Shown here: one piece after another, positions 1-8,241 of the stretch
Numbering within the stretch: the stretch's first letter is position 1
How the letters are laid out: each line of letters starts with the position of its first letter
Assembly: GCF_003130795.1 (NCBI RefSeq)
Contig: NZ_CP029353.1
Location: forward strand, 1,813,501-1,877,500
DNA: 64,000 bases
Direction: 5' to 3'
Origin: Azospirillum thermophilum
GTDB lineage: Bacteria > Pseudomonadota > Alphaproteobacteria > Azospirillales > Azospirillaceae
Program-made: the position numbers and the translations under genes
Notes under the pieces: model-generated
Database searches by the model: none
Seen by the model: only the letters and a program-made list of their open reading frames with translations
Told to the model about the DNA's origin: nothing

Positions 1-128
1 AGGGCCTCGCAGCGTTTCGGCTCGTCGCGCGCCTGCACCGCCTCGCGCAGCAGATCGTCGATAGGCTCGGGCACGTCCCCGAAGGCCATGCGGCCATTGG
101 ACATGCGCAGTTCGACCGGCCGGTCCAT
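1..128 (-). CDS. Unidentified nif-linked protein, N-terminal 42 codons (partial)
   Basis: The gene starts at an ATG on the minus strand preceded by a strong GAGGAGGGG ribosome-binding site and runs off the left edge, so only the N-terminus (MDRPVELRMSNGRMAFGDVP and about 22 more residues) is visible. It is transcribed away from the iscA-nifUSV operon and shares that operon's NifA/sigma-54 control region, which suggests a nitrogen-fixation accessory role. I do not recognise the family with certainty; from memory, TPR-containing proteins in Azospirillum nif clusters begin similarly. No catalytic motif is visible in this fragment. Confidence 0.6.
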   Translation of the reverse strand, partial: MDRPVELRMSNGRMAFGDVPEPIDDLLREAVQARDEPKRCEA

Positions 129-141
129 CGCTCCCCTCCTC

Positions 142-157
142 TGTCTTCTGGCTGACA
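142..157. promoter_or_regulatory. Candidate NifA upstream activator site (TGT-N10-ACA)
   Basis: TGT-N10-ACA with exact spacing, 14 bases upstream of the divergent start codon at 128 and about 230 bases upstream of the -24 element of the iscA-nifU promoter. It is a poorer candidate than the site at 271 because it lies close to the leader of the divergent gene. Confidence 0.45.
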
Positions 158-270
158 AGCCCGGTTCATTGGCTGACAAGCCTGACCATCCGACGCACCG
201 ACGACAGCACCAGGAAACCCGCGCCGACCGGCAAAGACCATAGAGAAATTGTGCGTCCTATCGTCGCATC

Positions 271-286
271 TGTCGCAAAATCGACA
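271..286. promoter_or_regulatory. NifA upstream activator site of the iscA-nifUSV operon
   Basis: TGTCGCAAAATCGACA matches the NifA consensus TGT-N10-ACA and lies 100 bases upstream of the -24/-12 promoter at 386, a normal distance for NifA acting by DNA looping. It differs by only two bases from the site upstream of fixA (10349-10364). It may also serve the divergent gene ending at 128. Confidence 0.85.
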
Positions 287-385
287 GGCGGCGGAGCCGA
301 CAAAATCGTTCGCCATCCGAACATTGTCAGGATTGCGCCAGCCCGCCCGCATCTGACAATCCTTTTAGATCAGTGCCTTAGCAGT

Positions 386-402
386 TGGCCCGCCGCTTGC
401 TT
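386..402 (+). promoter_or_regulatory. Sigma-54 promoter of iscA-nifUSV
   Basis: TGGCCCGCCGCTTGC carries GG at 387-388 and GC at 399-400, the exact 12-base offset of a -24/-12 RpoN promoter. Transcription would start near 411, about 46 bases before the iscA-like start codon. A perfect 8-base inverted repeat (ATTGTCAG at 323-330, CTGACAAT at 353-360) lies just upstream. Confidence 0.85.
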
Positions 403-457
403 TATTCCGTGGCAGAGTGGCCGGTCCCCCGGCAGCGCGGCAACGAGGAGGCGGAAC

Positions 458-847
458 ATGGTGACCCTGACGGATGCGGCGGTGTCCACCCTGGAGCGGG
501 TCCTGGCGAAGTCGGGCGGTGCCGCCGCCGGGCTGCGCATCGCGGTGACCGACGGCGGCTGCGCCGGGCTGAAGTACCAGATGGGGCTGGAGGCGGCGGC
601 CGGCAGCGACGACGCGGTGCTGACCTTCGGCCCGGTGACCATCTTCGTCGATTCCGGCAGCCAGCCCTTCCTCAGCGGCGTGGTCGTCGACTTCGTCGAG
701 GGGATCGAGGGCTCCGGCTTCAGGTTCGACAACCCCAACGCGACCAAGAGCTGCGGCTGCGGCAAGTCCTTCTCGGCGGGCGGCGCGGCGCCCGGCGGCA
801 CCTGCGCCCCCTCGCCGTCCGGCTGCGGCTCCTCCGCGACGCACTGA
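458..847 (+). CDS. HesB/IscA-type iron-sulfur cluster assembly protein of the nif cluster
   Basis: 129-residue A-type Fe-S carrier, thought to hold or pass on clusters or iron during nitrogenase maturation. The three conserved cysteines of the family are present (C35 in GGCAGL, and C99 and C101 in SCGCG). A Gly/Ser/Cys-rich tail with two more cysteines follows, which is unusual. The start at 458 is chosen because GAGGAG sits 8 bases upstream; a longer frame from a GTG at 251 would begin upstream of the promoter. It is the first gene of the NifA-controlled operon, 40 bases ahead of nifU. Confidence 0.9.
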   Translation: MVTLTDAAVSTLERVLAKSGGAAAGLRIAVTDGGCAGLKYQMGLEAAAGSDDAVLTFGPVTIFVDSGSQPFLSGVVVDFVEGIEGSGFRFDNPNATKSCGCGKSFSAGGAAPGGTCAPSPSGCGSSATH

Positions 848-887
848 CATCGTCCCCACGGCGCTCACCCAGGAAAGGCACAGCGAC

Positions 888-1808
888 ATGTGGAACTACA
901 CCGACAAGGTCAAGGAACACTTCTTCAACCCGAAGAACTCGGGCGTGCTGGACGACGCCAACGCGGTCGGCGAGGTCGGCTCCATCACCTGCGGCGACGC
1001 GCTGAAGCTGATGATGAAGGTCGACGCCGACACGCAGCTCATCCGGGAGGCGAAGTTCCAGACCTTCGGCTGCGGCTCCGCCATCGCGTCGAGCTCGGCG
1101 CTGACCGAGATGATCATCGGCAAGACGGTGGACGAGGCGCTGACCCTGACCAACCGCGACATCGCGGAGTATCTCGGCGGGCTGCCGCCGGAGAAGATGC
1201 ACTGCTCCGTCATGGGCGCCGAGGCGCTGCGCGCCGCCATCGCCAACTACAAGGGCGAGGCGTGGGAGGACGACCACGAGGAAGGCGAGCTGGTCTGCAA
1301 GTGCTTCGGCGTCGACGCCGCGATGATCGAGCGCGCGGTGACCGTCAACGGCCTGACCACGCTGGAGGAGGTCACCCACTACACCAAGGCCGGCGGCTCC
1401 TGCCAGACCTGCCACGAGAAGATCGAGGAGGTGCTGGAGGAGGTGCTCGCCAAGTCGGGCGCCCTCAAGCCCGCCGCCCGCCATGCCCCCGGCACCGTCG
1501 GGCTCGACGCCATCAAGCCGCTGGCGCCCAAGGCCGAGGCGCCGGCCGCGCCGAAGCTGACCAACGTGCAGCGCATGCAGGCCATCATGACCGCGATCGA
1601 GGAGATGCGCCCGCAGATCCGGCGCGACGGCGGCGACGTGGAGCTGGTGGACATCGACGGCAAGGACATCTACGTCCGGCTGTCCGGCGCCTGCTCCGGC
1701 TGCTCGCAGTCGGCCGGCACCATGATGGGCGTGCAGATGAAGCTGGTCGAGGCGCTCGGCGAGTTCGTCCGCGTCAAGCCGGCCTCCCTCATGACGGCGG
1801 GGGTGTGA
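888..1808 (+). CDS. nifU: NifU, nitrogenase Fe-S cluster scaffold
   Basis: Modular scaffold on which NifS-derived sulfur and iron form [2Fe-2S] and [4Fe-4S] clusters for nitrogenase. All three modules are complete: an IscU-like N-terminal domain with C35, C62 and C106, a central [2Fe-2S] domain with C137, C139, C172 and C175, and a C-terminal Nfu domain with C269 and C272 (CSGC). The first seven positions match those I recall for Azotobacter vinelandii NifU. A proline/alanine linker (about 193-225) separates the last two domains. The start follows AGGAAAGG with good spacing, and the stop is 4 bases before nifS. Confidence 0.98.
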   Translation: MWNYTDKVKEHFFNPKNSGVLDDANAVGEVGSITCGDALKLMMKVDADTQLIREAKFQTFGCGSAIASSSALTEMIIGKTVDEALTLTNRDIAEYLGGLPPEKMHCSVMGAEALRAAIANYKGEAWEDDHEEGELVCKCFGVDAAMIERAVTVNGLTTLEEVTHYTKAGGSCQTCHEKIEEVLEEVLAKSGALKPAARHAPGTVGLDAIKPLAPKAEAPAAPKLTNVQRMQAIMTAIEEMRPQIRRDGGDVELVDIDGKDIYVRLSGACSGCSQSAGTMMGVQMKLVEALGEFVRVKPASLMTAGV

Positions 1809-1812
1809 GGCC

Positions 1813-3018
1813 ATGACGAAGGGCATCTACCTCGACAACAACGCCACCACCCGCGTCGATCCCGAGGTGCTGGCGGAGATGCTGCCGCTCTTCACCGAGC
1901 AGTTCGGCAACCCCTCCTCCATGCACGGCTTCGGCGCCGCGGTCGGCGGCAAGATCGAATGGGCGCGCAAGCAGGTCCAGGCCCTGCTGGGCGCCGCCCA
2001 TGACAGCGAGATCGTCTTCACCTCCGGCGGAACGGAAAGCGACAACACGGCGATCCTCTCGGCGCTGGAGGCCTATCCGAAGAAGCGCGAGATCGTCACC
2101 AGCGTGGTGGAGCATCCCGCCGTGCTCTCCTTCTGCGACCATCTGGAGAAGAAGCGCGGCTACACCGTCCACCGCATCCCGGTCGACCGCCGCGGCAACC
2201 TCGACATGGAGGCCTACCGGGCCGCCCTGTCGGAGAGGGTCGCCATCGTCTCCATCATGTGGGCGAACAACGAGACCGGGACGATCTTTCCGGTGGAGGA
2301 GCTGGCGGTCCTCGCCAAGGCGGCCGGCGCCGTCTTCCACACCGACGCGGTGCAGGCGGTCGGCAAGATCCCGATGACGCTGGCCGACAGCGCCATCGAC
2401 ATGCTGTCGCTCTCCGGCCACAAGCTCCATGCGCCCAAGGGCATCGGCGCGCTCTACGTCAAGCGCGGCCTGCGCTTCCGCCCGCTGCTGCGCGGCGGCC
2501 ACCAGGAACGCTCCCGCCGGGCGGGGACGGAGAACGCGCCGGGCATCGTCGGGCTCGGCGCCGCGGCCCAGCTCGCCCTGCTCCACATGGGGGAGGAGAA
2601 CACGCGGGTGCGGGCGCTGCGCGACACGCTGGAACGGGCGATCCTCGCCGCCGTCCCCAACTGCTTCGTCACCGGCAATCCCGACAACCGCCTGCCCAAC
2701 ACCTGCAACATCGCCTTCGAGTACATCGAGGGCGAGGCCATCCTCCTGCTGCTGAACGAGCAGGGGATCGCCGCCTCCTCCGGCTCCGCCTGCACCTCCG
2801 GCTCGCTGGAGCCCAGCCACGTCATGCGCGCCATGGGCGTGCCCTACACGGCGGCGCACGGCGCCACCCGCTTCTCCCTGTCGCGCGAGACGACGGAGGA
2901 GGAGATCGACCGGGTGATCGCCGTCGTGCCCGGCATCATCGAAAAGCTGCGCTCCTTCTCCCCCTACTGGCAGGCCGACGCCGGCCGGCCGAAGGAGTTC
3001 GCACCGGTCTATTCGTGA
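1813..3018 (+). CDS. nifS: NifS, cysteine desulfurase
   Basis: 401-residue PLP-dependent class V aminotransferase-fold enzyme that converts cysteine to alanine and passes persulfide sulfur to NifU. The PLP lysine is K204 ([10 protein letters not shown]) and the catalytic cysteine is C327 in [10 protein letters not shown], the NifS-type active-site loop. The cofactor-binding histidine region (VVEHPAV, around 98-104) is also present. It begins 4 bases after nifU, so translation is probably coupled. Confidence 0.98.
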   Translation: MTKGIYLDNNATTRVDPEVLAEMLPLFTEQFGNPSSMHGFGAAVGGKIEWARKQVQALLGAAHDSEIVFTSGGTESDNTAILSALEAYPKKREIVTSVVEHPAVLSFCDHLEKKRGYTVHRIPVDRRGNLDMEAYRAALSERVAIVSIMWANNETGTIFPVEELAVLAKAAGAVFHTDAVQAVGKIPMTLADSAIDMLSLSGHKLHAPKGIGALYVKRGLRFRPLLRGGHQERSRRAGTENAPGIVGLGAAAQLALLHMGEENTRVRALRDTLERAILAAVPNCFVTGNPDNRLPNTCNIAFEYIEGEAILLLLNEQGIAASSGSACTSGSLEPSHVMRAMGVPYTAAHGATRFSLSRETTEEEIDRVIAVVPGIIEKLRSFSPYWQADAGRPKEFAPVYS

Positions 3019-3058
3019 CAGGTCCGTCCGCAACACGGGCTCCCCGGAGCCCAGAGAT

Positions 3059-3135
3059 CGCAGGCCGGGCCGGGGGCCCGTCCCGGCACTCCGCCCGACG
3101 ACACCCCGTCGGGGCGGGTCCCCGCCCGGCCTGCG
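3059..3135. repeat. Long inverted repeat between nifS and nifV
   Basis: CGCAGGCCGGGC (3059-3070) and GCCCGGCCTGCG (3124-3135) are perfect 12-base inverted arms in the 184-base nifS-nifV gap. A smaller hairpin (CGACG-N6-CGTCG, 3096-3111) is nested inside, and the same 16-base string recurs after nifW at 5534-5549. There is no T-run, so a classical terminator is unlikely; a processing or attenuation structure is possible. No promoter is evident in the gap. Confidence 0.5.
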
Positions 3136-3202
3136 ACACCCCCTTCCCGGTCCACTCGCCGACCCCTGCCGGGGGCCGTTCCTGCCGAAGGACGTTGCCG
3201 CC

Positions 3203-4327
3203 ATGATGCCCAGCCACGCCATCATCAACGACACCACCCTGCGCGACGGGGAACAGACGGCCGGTGTCGCCTTCACGCTGGAGGAGAAGCTGGCGATCGC
3301 CCGCGCGCTGGACGAGGCCGGCGTGCCGGAGCTGGAGGTCGGCATCCCCGCCATGGGCGAGGAGGAGCGCGAGGGCATCCGCGCCGTCGCCGCCCTCGGC
3401 CTCAAGGCGCGGCTGATGCTGTGGTGCCGCATGCACGACGCCGACCTGAAGGCGGCGCTCGACTGCGGCGTGTCCTTCGTCAACCTGTCGATGCCGGTCT
3501 CCGACATCCACATCACGCGCAAGCTGAAGCGCAGCCGCGCCTGGGCGCTGGCGGAGATCGAGCGCAAGGTCAGGCAGGCCCGCGACCACGGGCTGGAGGT
3601 CAGCGTCGGCGGCGAGGATTCCTCGCGCGCCGACATGGATTTCCTGGTCACCGCCGCCACGGTGGCGCAGGCCGCCGGCGCCCGCCGCTTCCGCTTCGCC
3701 GACACGCTGGGCGTGCTCGACCCCTTCCAGACGCGCGCCTGCATCGAACGGCTGCGCCGGGCCACCGACCTGGAGATCGAGATCCACGCCCACGACGACC
3801 TCGGCCTCGCCACCGCCAACTCGCTGGCCGCGGTGCTGGGCGGGGCGACCCACGTCAACACCACCGTCAACGGCCTCGGCGAACGCGCCGGCAACGCCCC
3901 GCTGGAGGAGGTGGTGGTGTCGCTGAAGCACCTCTACCGCATCGGCACGGGGGTGGAGACGCGGGCGCTCGGCGCCATCTCGGACCTGGTGGAGCAGGCC
4001 TCGAACCGGCCGGTGGCGGTCAACAAGCCGATCGTCGGCGACGCGGTCTTCACGCATGAGGCCGGCATCCATGTCGACGGGCTGCTGCGCGACCGCTCCA
4101 CCTACCAGACCTTCGACCCGGCCGAGGTCGGGCGCGAGCACCGCATCGTGCTGGGCAAGCATTCCGGCACCGCGGCGATCCGGATGGCCTGCGGGCAGCT
4201 CGGCCTCGCCTGCGACGACGCCCTGGCGCGGGCGGTGCTGCCGCGGGTGCGGGCGCTGGCGACCGCCGCCAAGCGGGCGCCGACCGCGGACGAGCTGCGC
4301 GCCTTCCTGCGCGACGCCGGCCGCTGA
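3203..4327 (+). CDS. nifV: NifV, homocitrate synthase
   Basis: 374-residue DRE-TIM-family enzyme condensing acetyl-CoA with 2-oxoglutarate to give homocitrate, the organic ligand of FeMo-co. The family signature [16 protein letters not shown] is at residues 9-24, the metal-binding HAHDDLG near 197 and [14 protein letters not shown] near 223. The length and lack of a C-terminal LeuA regulatory domain fit NifV. Start 3203 is used, with a second ATG directly after it; the upstream AAGGACG is only a fair ribosome-binding site. The position between nifS and cysE in a nif operon supports homocitrate over isopropylmalate synthesis. Confidence 0.95.
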   Translation: MMPSHAIINDTTLRDGEQTAGVAFTLEEKLAIARALDEAGVPELEVGIPAMGEEEREGIRAVAALGLKARLMLWCRMHDADLKAALDCGVSFVNLSMPVSDIHITRKLKRSRAWALAEIERKVRQARDHGLEVSVGGEDSSRADMDFLVTAATVAQAAGARRFRFADTLGVLDPFQTRACIERLRRATDLEIEIHAHDDLGLATANSLAAVLGGATHVNTTVNGLGERAGNAPLEEVVVSLKHLYRIGTGVETRALGAISDLVEQASNRPVAVNKPIVGDAVFTHEAGIHVDGLLRDRSTYQTFDPAEVGREHRIVLGKHSGTAAIRMACGQLGLACDDALARAVLPRVRALATAAKRAPTADELRAFLRDAGR

Positions 4328-4386
4328 GGGAACCCGCCATGGCCGCCCTCGACGCCTCCCCGGACCGCTCCAGCGAGGAGCCCGCC

Positions 4387-5184
4387 ATGACCGCCCCCGG
4401 CATCCTCACCCTGCTGCGCGAGGACGCGGCCTGCGTGTTCGACCGCGACCCGGCGGCGCGCAGCCTGGTCGACGTGCTGACCTGCTACCCCGGCTTCCAT
4501 GCGCTGGTCGCCCACCGCGTCGCCCATGCCGCCTGGAGGCGGGGGCTGCGCTGGCCGGCGCGCTTCCTGTCCTACCTCGCCCGCGCGGTGACCAACATCG
4601 ACATCCACCCCGGCGCCACCATCGGCCGCCGCTTCTTCATCGACCACGGCGCCGGCGTCGTCATCGGCGAGACGGCGGAGGTCGGCGACGACGTGACGCT
4701 CTACCACGGGGTGACGCTGGGCGGCACCTCCTGGACCAAGGGCAAGCGGCACCCGACGCTGAAGGACGGCGTGCTGGTCGGGGCCGGCGCCAAGATCCTG
4801 GGGCCGATCACCGTCGGGGCCAATGCCCGCGTCGGCGCCAACTCCGTCGTCACCAAGAGCGTGCCGGAGGGCATGACGGTGGTCGGCATCCCCGGCCGCG
4901 TCGTCCGGCCGGAGGCGCAGCGCAGCCTGTCGGCCCATGGCATCGACCTGGAACACCATCTGATGCCCGACCCGGTCGGCAAGGCCATCGCCTGCCTGAT
5001 CGAGCACATCAACCGGATCGAGGCGCGGCTGGAGGCCCGCACGGCGGCCGAGGCGGCAACGCTGCCGGTCGCCGGTGCGACGGCGTCCGACCTCCGCTTC
5101 GACGGCATCGCCTGCCGGTCCTGCGGCGACCTGTGCGACCAGGACGTCCACGGCCCCGCCCCTTCCCCCCGCCCGCAAGCCTGA
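4387..5184 (+). CDS. cysE: Serine O-acetyltransferase of the nif cluster (CysE/NifP type)
   Basis: Makes O-acetylserine from serine and acetyl-CoA for cysteine synthesis; in a nif operon this probably raises cysteine supply to NifS. The left-handed beta-helix hexapeptide region runs from about residue 75 to 180, with the active-site region [21 protein letters not shown] near 84-104. A cysteine-containing tail (CRSCGDLC) ends the protein. I place the start at 4387, where GAGGAG precedes [16 protein letters not shown], the typical family beginning; an in-frame ATG at 4339 would add 16 non-conserved residues. It lies between nifV and nifW. Confidence 0.93.
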   Translation: MTAPGILTLLREDAACVFDRDPAARSLVDVLTCYPGFHALVAHRVAHAAWRRGLRWPARFLSYLARAVTNIDIHPGATIGRRFFIDHGAGVVIGETAEVGDDVTLYHGVTLGGTSWTKGKRHPTLKDGVLVGAGAKILGPITVGANARVGANSVVTKSVPEGMTVVGIPGRVVRPEAQRSLSAHGIDLEHHLMPDPVGKAIACLIEHINRIEARLEARTAAEAATLPVAGATASDLRFDGIACRSCGDLCDQDVHGPAPSPRPQA

Positions 5185-5194
5185 GGAGCCCGAC

Positions 5195-5524
5195 ATGAGC
5201 TTCACCGATGATCTCGACGAGCTGGAGACGGCCGAGGACTTCCTGCGCTACTTCACCGTCGCCTTCGACCAGCGGGTGGTCAACGTGAACCGCCTGCACA
5301 TCCTGCAGCGCTTCCACGACTATCTGGCGGCCGACACCGGGCTGGAGGGGCTGGACGACGAGGGGACGGCCGCCCGCTATCGCGCCCACCTGGAGCGCGC
5401 CTACCACGACTTCGTCGTCTCCAGCGCCATCGCCGAGAAGACCTTCAAGGTCCACAAGGAGGAGGCGCGCAAGATGGCCGACCGCTTCGTCCCGCTGGAC
5501 AGCCTGCTGGGCTCCCCGGTCTGA
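5195..5524 (+). CDS. nifW: NifW, nitrogenase stabilising/protective protein
   Basis: 109-residue NifW-family protein. Members associate with the MoFe protein and are thought to protect it or aid its maturation under oxygen. It is acidic and helical, with the family's FLRYFTVAFDQRVVNVNRLHILQRF segment near 19-43 and a conserved C-terminal region around KTFKVHKEEARKMADRFVPL. The start at 5195 follows TGAGGAG and lies 10 bases after the cysE stop, so it closes the operon. Downstream is a short hairpin-forming motif shared with the nifS-nifV gap. Confidence 0.95.
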   Translation: MSFTDDLDELETAEDFLRYFTVAFDQRVVNVNRLHILQRFHDYLAADTGLEGLDDEGTAARYRAHLERAYHDFVVSSAIAEKTFKVHKEEARKMADRFVPLDSLLGSPV

Positions 5525-5598
5525 GGCAAGGCACGACGACACCCCGTCGCCGCGGCGTCATCGCCGCAGCGCCGGGGATGCGCCGTCCGTGCCCTCCC

Positions 5599-5898
5599 TC
5601 AGTGGATCTTCCGCTCGTTCCCGTGGTCGCGGCGGTAGACGTGGACGAAGTAGGCGGCCATCGGGTTGTCGTCGAGGTAGGAGATCAGCCGCTGCTCGGT
5701 CCCCGGGCTGGCGTTGCGGATCAGCACCTGCCAGACCGGCTCCATCCTCTTGCGCCTGGTCTCGGCATGCGGAAGCATGATGAAGCCGCCCCACTCCGGG
5801 TCGAAGTCCGCCAGATAGCTCCTGGCATAGTGCTTCATCATCTCGCCGTCGTTGACGTTGACGGACTCCTTGTTTTCGAAGCAGACGCGCAGATCCAT
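5599..5898 (-). CDS. Conserved-looking hypothetical protein, convergent with nifW
   Basis: 99-residue soluble protein, not recognised. It starts at an ATG preceded by GGGAGGA 6 bases upstream on the minus strand, which supports it as a real gene. The sequence is mixed-charge with several aromatic residues (MDLRVCFENKESVNVNDGEM at the N-terminus, VYRRDHGNERKIH at the end), no membrane segment and no obvious metal site. It faces nifW, with 74 bases between the stop codons, inside the nif/fix block, so a nitrogen-fixation role is possible but undemonstrated. Confidence 0.7.
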   Translation of the reverse strand: MDLRVCFENKESVNVNDGEMMKHYARSYLADFDPEWGGFIMLPHAETRRKRMEPVWQVLIRNASPGTEQRLISYLDDNPMAAYFVHVYRRDHGNERKIH

Positions 5899-6119
5899 GA
5901 TCGTCCTCCCGGCTTTGCGGGGCGATGGGCCCCGTCCATGGTGAAGAACAAGCCTCGCGAAGAACAGTCCTGCTCCTTCAGATGGGGGGCGGCATAGCAG
6001 CTCCGCAAGGAGGCATAGGCCGCCCCGGCCGTTGGTGGTAGGCGGCGATTTCTTCTTGGTCAGCCCCTGCGGCGACCTCCTAGAATTGCCGCGATCGCGA
6101 ACCGCACCGGACCTGATGG

Positions 6120-6539
6120 ATGAGCAGCCCCGACCGCATGTTCCGCATCCTGATCGTCGAGGATGAAGGCCTCGCCGCCATGGCGCTGGAGGAGGTGCTG
6201 ACCCTGCTTGGCCATCAGGTCTGCGGCGTGGTCGACAATGCCGACGATGCGGTCGCCGCCGCCGGGCGGGAGCGGCCGGATCTGGCGCTGATGGACATCC
6301 GCATCCACGGGCCGCGGGACGGCATCGAGGCGGCGGCCGAGATCCGCCGGCTCCACGGCATCCGGTCGATCTTCATGTCGGCCTTCGCCGATCCGGCGAC
6401 CCGGCGCCGCGCCGAGGACTGCCAGCCCTTCGCCTTCGTCAGAAAGCCCTATGTCCCCGACCAGCTCGAACAGGCGCTGGACGAGGCCCGCCGGCAGATC
6501 GGCGGCGGCCGGGGGGACCAAGAAAAAAGCCCCTCGTGA
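6120..6539 (+). CDS. Stand-alone response regulator receiver domain protein
   Basis: 139-residue single-domain receiver. The acidic pocket is in IVEDEG (about 16-21), the phosphoacceptor aspartate in LALMDIRI near residue 59, the conserved Ser/Thr is Ser in FMSAFAD, and the lysine is in VRKPY. There is no output domain, so it likely works by protein-protein contact like CheY or as a phosphorelay intermediate. It sits between nifW and fixX without an obvious partner kinase nearby other than the hybrid kinase beyond fixA. A second ATG 18 bases in is an alternative start. Its stop codon lies in the loop of a terminator for the opposite strand. Confidence 0.88.
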   Translation: MSSPDRMFRILIVEDEGLAAMALEEVLTLLGHQVCGVVDNADDAVAAAGRERPDLALMDIRIHGPRDGIEAAAEIRRLHGIRSIFMSAFADPATRRRAEDCQPFAFVRKPYVPDQLEQALDEARRQIGGGRGDQEKSPS

Positions 6540-6548
6540 GAGGGGCTT
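6521..6548 (-). terminator. Rho-independent terminator of fixABCX
   Basis: A 9-base perfect stem (AAGCCCCTC / GAGGGGCTT) with a 4-base loop, followed on the minus strand by TTTTTTCT. It lies about 72 bases beyond the fixX stop. The opposite strand uses the same bases as the last codons and stop of the response regulator gene. Confidence 0.9.
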
Positions 6549-6620
6549 GAAGTCTTTGGCGGATAGGAGAGGGAGCGCTGGCGGCGAGCCGGCAGGTCCG
6601 CCGCGTTTCGTGCGCGCTCC

Positions 6621-6914
6621 TCACCCGAACTTATAACTAATGCCGTAGCCGCCCCTTGGATAGTCCCACTGAATATTTTCCTTGTCCTGGCAGACCACCC
6701 GGCAGGTGCCGCATTCCAGGCAGCCGTCGGTGATCAGCGTGACCGACCCGGCCTCGTTCCGGGAATAGCAGGCCGCCGGGCAGCAGTAGGTGCAGGCCTG
6801 GCTGGTGCAGGACGTGCAGCTCTCGGCATCCTTGATCCGGATGTGCGGCCGGCTTTCGTCGACGATGTAGCGGTTCTGGTAAAGCTTGTCCTCGACCTTG
6901 ACCATCATGTTCAT
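6621..6914 (-). CDS. fixX: FixX, ferredoxin-like protein
   Basis: 97-residue ferredoxin-like subunit of the FixABCX electron-bifurcating complex, which uses NADH to reduce quinone and low-potential ferredoxin/flavodoxin for nitrogenase. Clusters of cysteines in CTSCTSQACTYCCPAAC (about 33-49) and CLECGTCRVVC (about 65-75) can ligate [4Fe-4S] clusters, with the typical C-terminal WDYPRGGYGISYKFG. It overlaps fixC by 4 bases, indicating translational coupling. Confidence 0.95.
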   Translation of the reverse strand: MNMMVKVEDKLYQNRYIVDESRPHIRIKDAESCTSCTSQACTYCCPAACYSRNEAGSVTLITDGCLECGTCRVVCQDKENIQWDYPRGGYGISYKFG

Positions 6915-8212
6915 CGCACGGCCCTCACCAGCTTGAGCGCATCACCGACCAGACCGAACACCGACCGCTTCTTCACGAAGGAAGCCATGATCTCCTTCTC
7001 CTTCGTCTTCTTGTCGACGCTGTCCACGGTGAACCAGTTGTGGGCGGCGGCGGTGATGACGTCGGGATAGGCGCCGAAGAACTGCTTGTTGTTGTGCATG
7101 ATGCCGGGCAGCTCCCGGTACTTCTTCAGGTCCTTCATGACGAAGCTGGCGTCCATCTTGCGCTTGTACTCCGCAAGGTTGGCGGCGGTCGGCGCCAGTC
7201 CGGACTGCTTCAGCTCGATCACCGTCTCGGCGGCCATGCGGCCCGACGCCATGGCGAGGTTGGAGCCCTCGCGGTGCGCCGCGTTGTTCAGGTGGGCGGC
7301 GTCGCCCACCACCATCCAGCCGTCGCCGTAGAGCTGCGGCACCGCCTTGTAGCCGCCCTCGGGGATCATGTGGGCGGCATACTCCTTCATCTCCGCCCCC
7401 TCGATCAGCGGCTTGATGACCGGGTGGCGCTTCAGGTCCTCCAGCATCTTGTAGGGCGGGCAGTTGCCGGCCTTGAAGTCGGAGATCAGGCAGCCGATGC
7501 CGATCGTCAGCGACTCCTTGTTGGTGTAGAGGAAGGCGGTGCCGACCATCCCCTTGGTCACCTTGCCCATGATCTCGATGACGACGCCCTCGTCGTCCTT
7601 CAGGCCGAAGCGCTGCTGGATCAGCTCGGGATCGATGAACAGGATCTCCTTCACCGCCAGCGCCACGTTCTCCGGCGCCGCCTCCTGCTGGAAGCCGGTG
7701 CGCTTGGCGAGCAGCGCGTTCACCCCGTCGGCCATGATCACGACGTCGGCGTGGATCTCGCCGCCCTCGCGGTCGGTGCGCACGCCGATCACCTTGCCCG
7801 CGCCGTCGCGGATCAGCTCCGTCACCGTGGTCTCGCAGATCTGCAGCCCGCCGGCGGCGCGGATCTTCTCCGAGAACCACTTGTCGATGTTGGCGCGGAT
7901 GATGGTGTAGCGGTTCGGCCTGTCGGTGTTGAAGGCGTCGGACCGGTAGTTCGTCCCGATGTAGTTGTCGTCGCCCAGCAGCCAGACGCGCTGCTCGATG
8001 ATGTGCCGCTCGGTCGGGCAGTCGTCGCGGAAGTCCGGGATGATCTTCTCCAGCTCCGCGGCGTACATGATGCCGCCCTGCACGTTCTTGGCGCCGGGAT
8101 ACTCGCCGCGCTCCAGTTGCAGGACGTTCAGCCCGGCCTTGGCGAGGGTGTAGGTGGCGGCGTTGCCGGACGGGCCGGCACCGATGACGATGGCGTCGAA
8201 CTTTTCGACCAT
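6911..8212 (-). CDS. fixC: FixC, ETF:quinone oxidoreductase-like flavoprotein
   Basis: 433-residue FAD-dependent oxidoreductase of the ETF-QO family, the membrane-facing quinone-reducing subunit of FixABCX. The N-terminal dinucleotide-binding motif VIGAGPSGNAATYTLAKAG is at residues 10-28, and a second FAD contact GDGWMVVGDAAHLNNAAHREG near 300-320. It follows fixB by 29 bases and overlaps fixX by 4. The length fits family members that rely on a separate ferredoxin subunit (FixX). Confidence 0.96.
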   Translation of the reverse strand: MVEKFDAIVIGAGPSGNAATYTLAKAGLNVLQLERGEYPGAKNVQGGIMYAAELEKIIPDFRDDCPTERHIIEQRVWLLGDDNYIGTNYRSDAFNTDRPNRYTIIRANIDKWFSEKIRAAGGLQICETTVTELIRDGAGKVIGVRTDREGGEIHADVVIMADGVNALLAKRTGFQQEAAPENVALAVKEILFIDPELIQQRFGLKDDEGVVIEIMGKVTKGMVGTAFLYTNKESLTIGIGCLISDFKAGNCPPYKMLEDLKRHPVIKPLIEGAEMKEYAAHMIPEGGYKAVPQLYGDGWMVVGDAAHLNNAAHREGSNLAMASGRMAAETVIELKQSGLAPTAANLAEYKRKMDASFVMKDLKKYRELPGIMHNNKQFFGAYPDVITAAAHNWFTVDSVDKKTKEKEIMASFVKKRSVFGLVGDALKLVRAVR

Positions 8213-8241
8213 GTCGGAAGGCTCCTTTGTCGTCCGGGAAT

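Noticed and set aside
368..380. IHF-like sequence GATCAGTGCCTTA between the NifA site and the nifU promoter
   Set aside because: It matches only part of the IHF consensus and lies almost on top of the -24 element, where IHF would block polymerase.
251..847. Longer iscA-like frame starting at GTG 251
   Set aside because: It would begin upstream of the NifA site and sigma-54 promoter; the ATG at 458 has a good ribosome-binding site and the normal family start.
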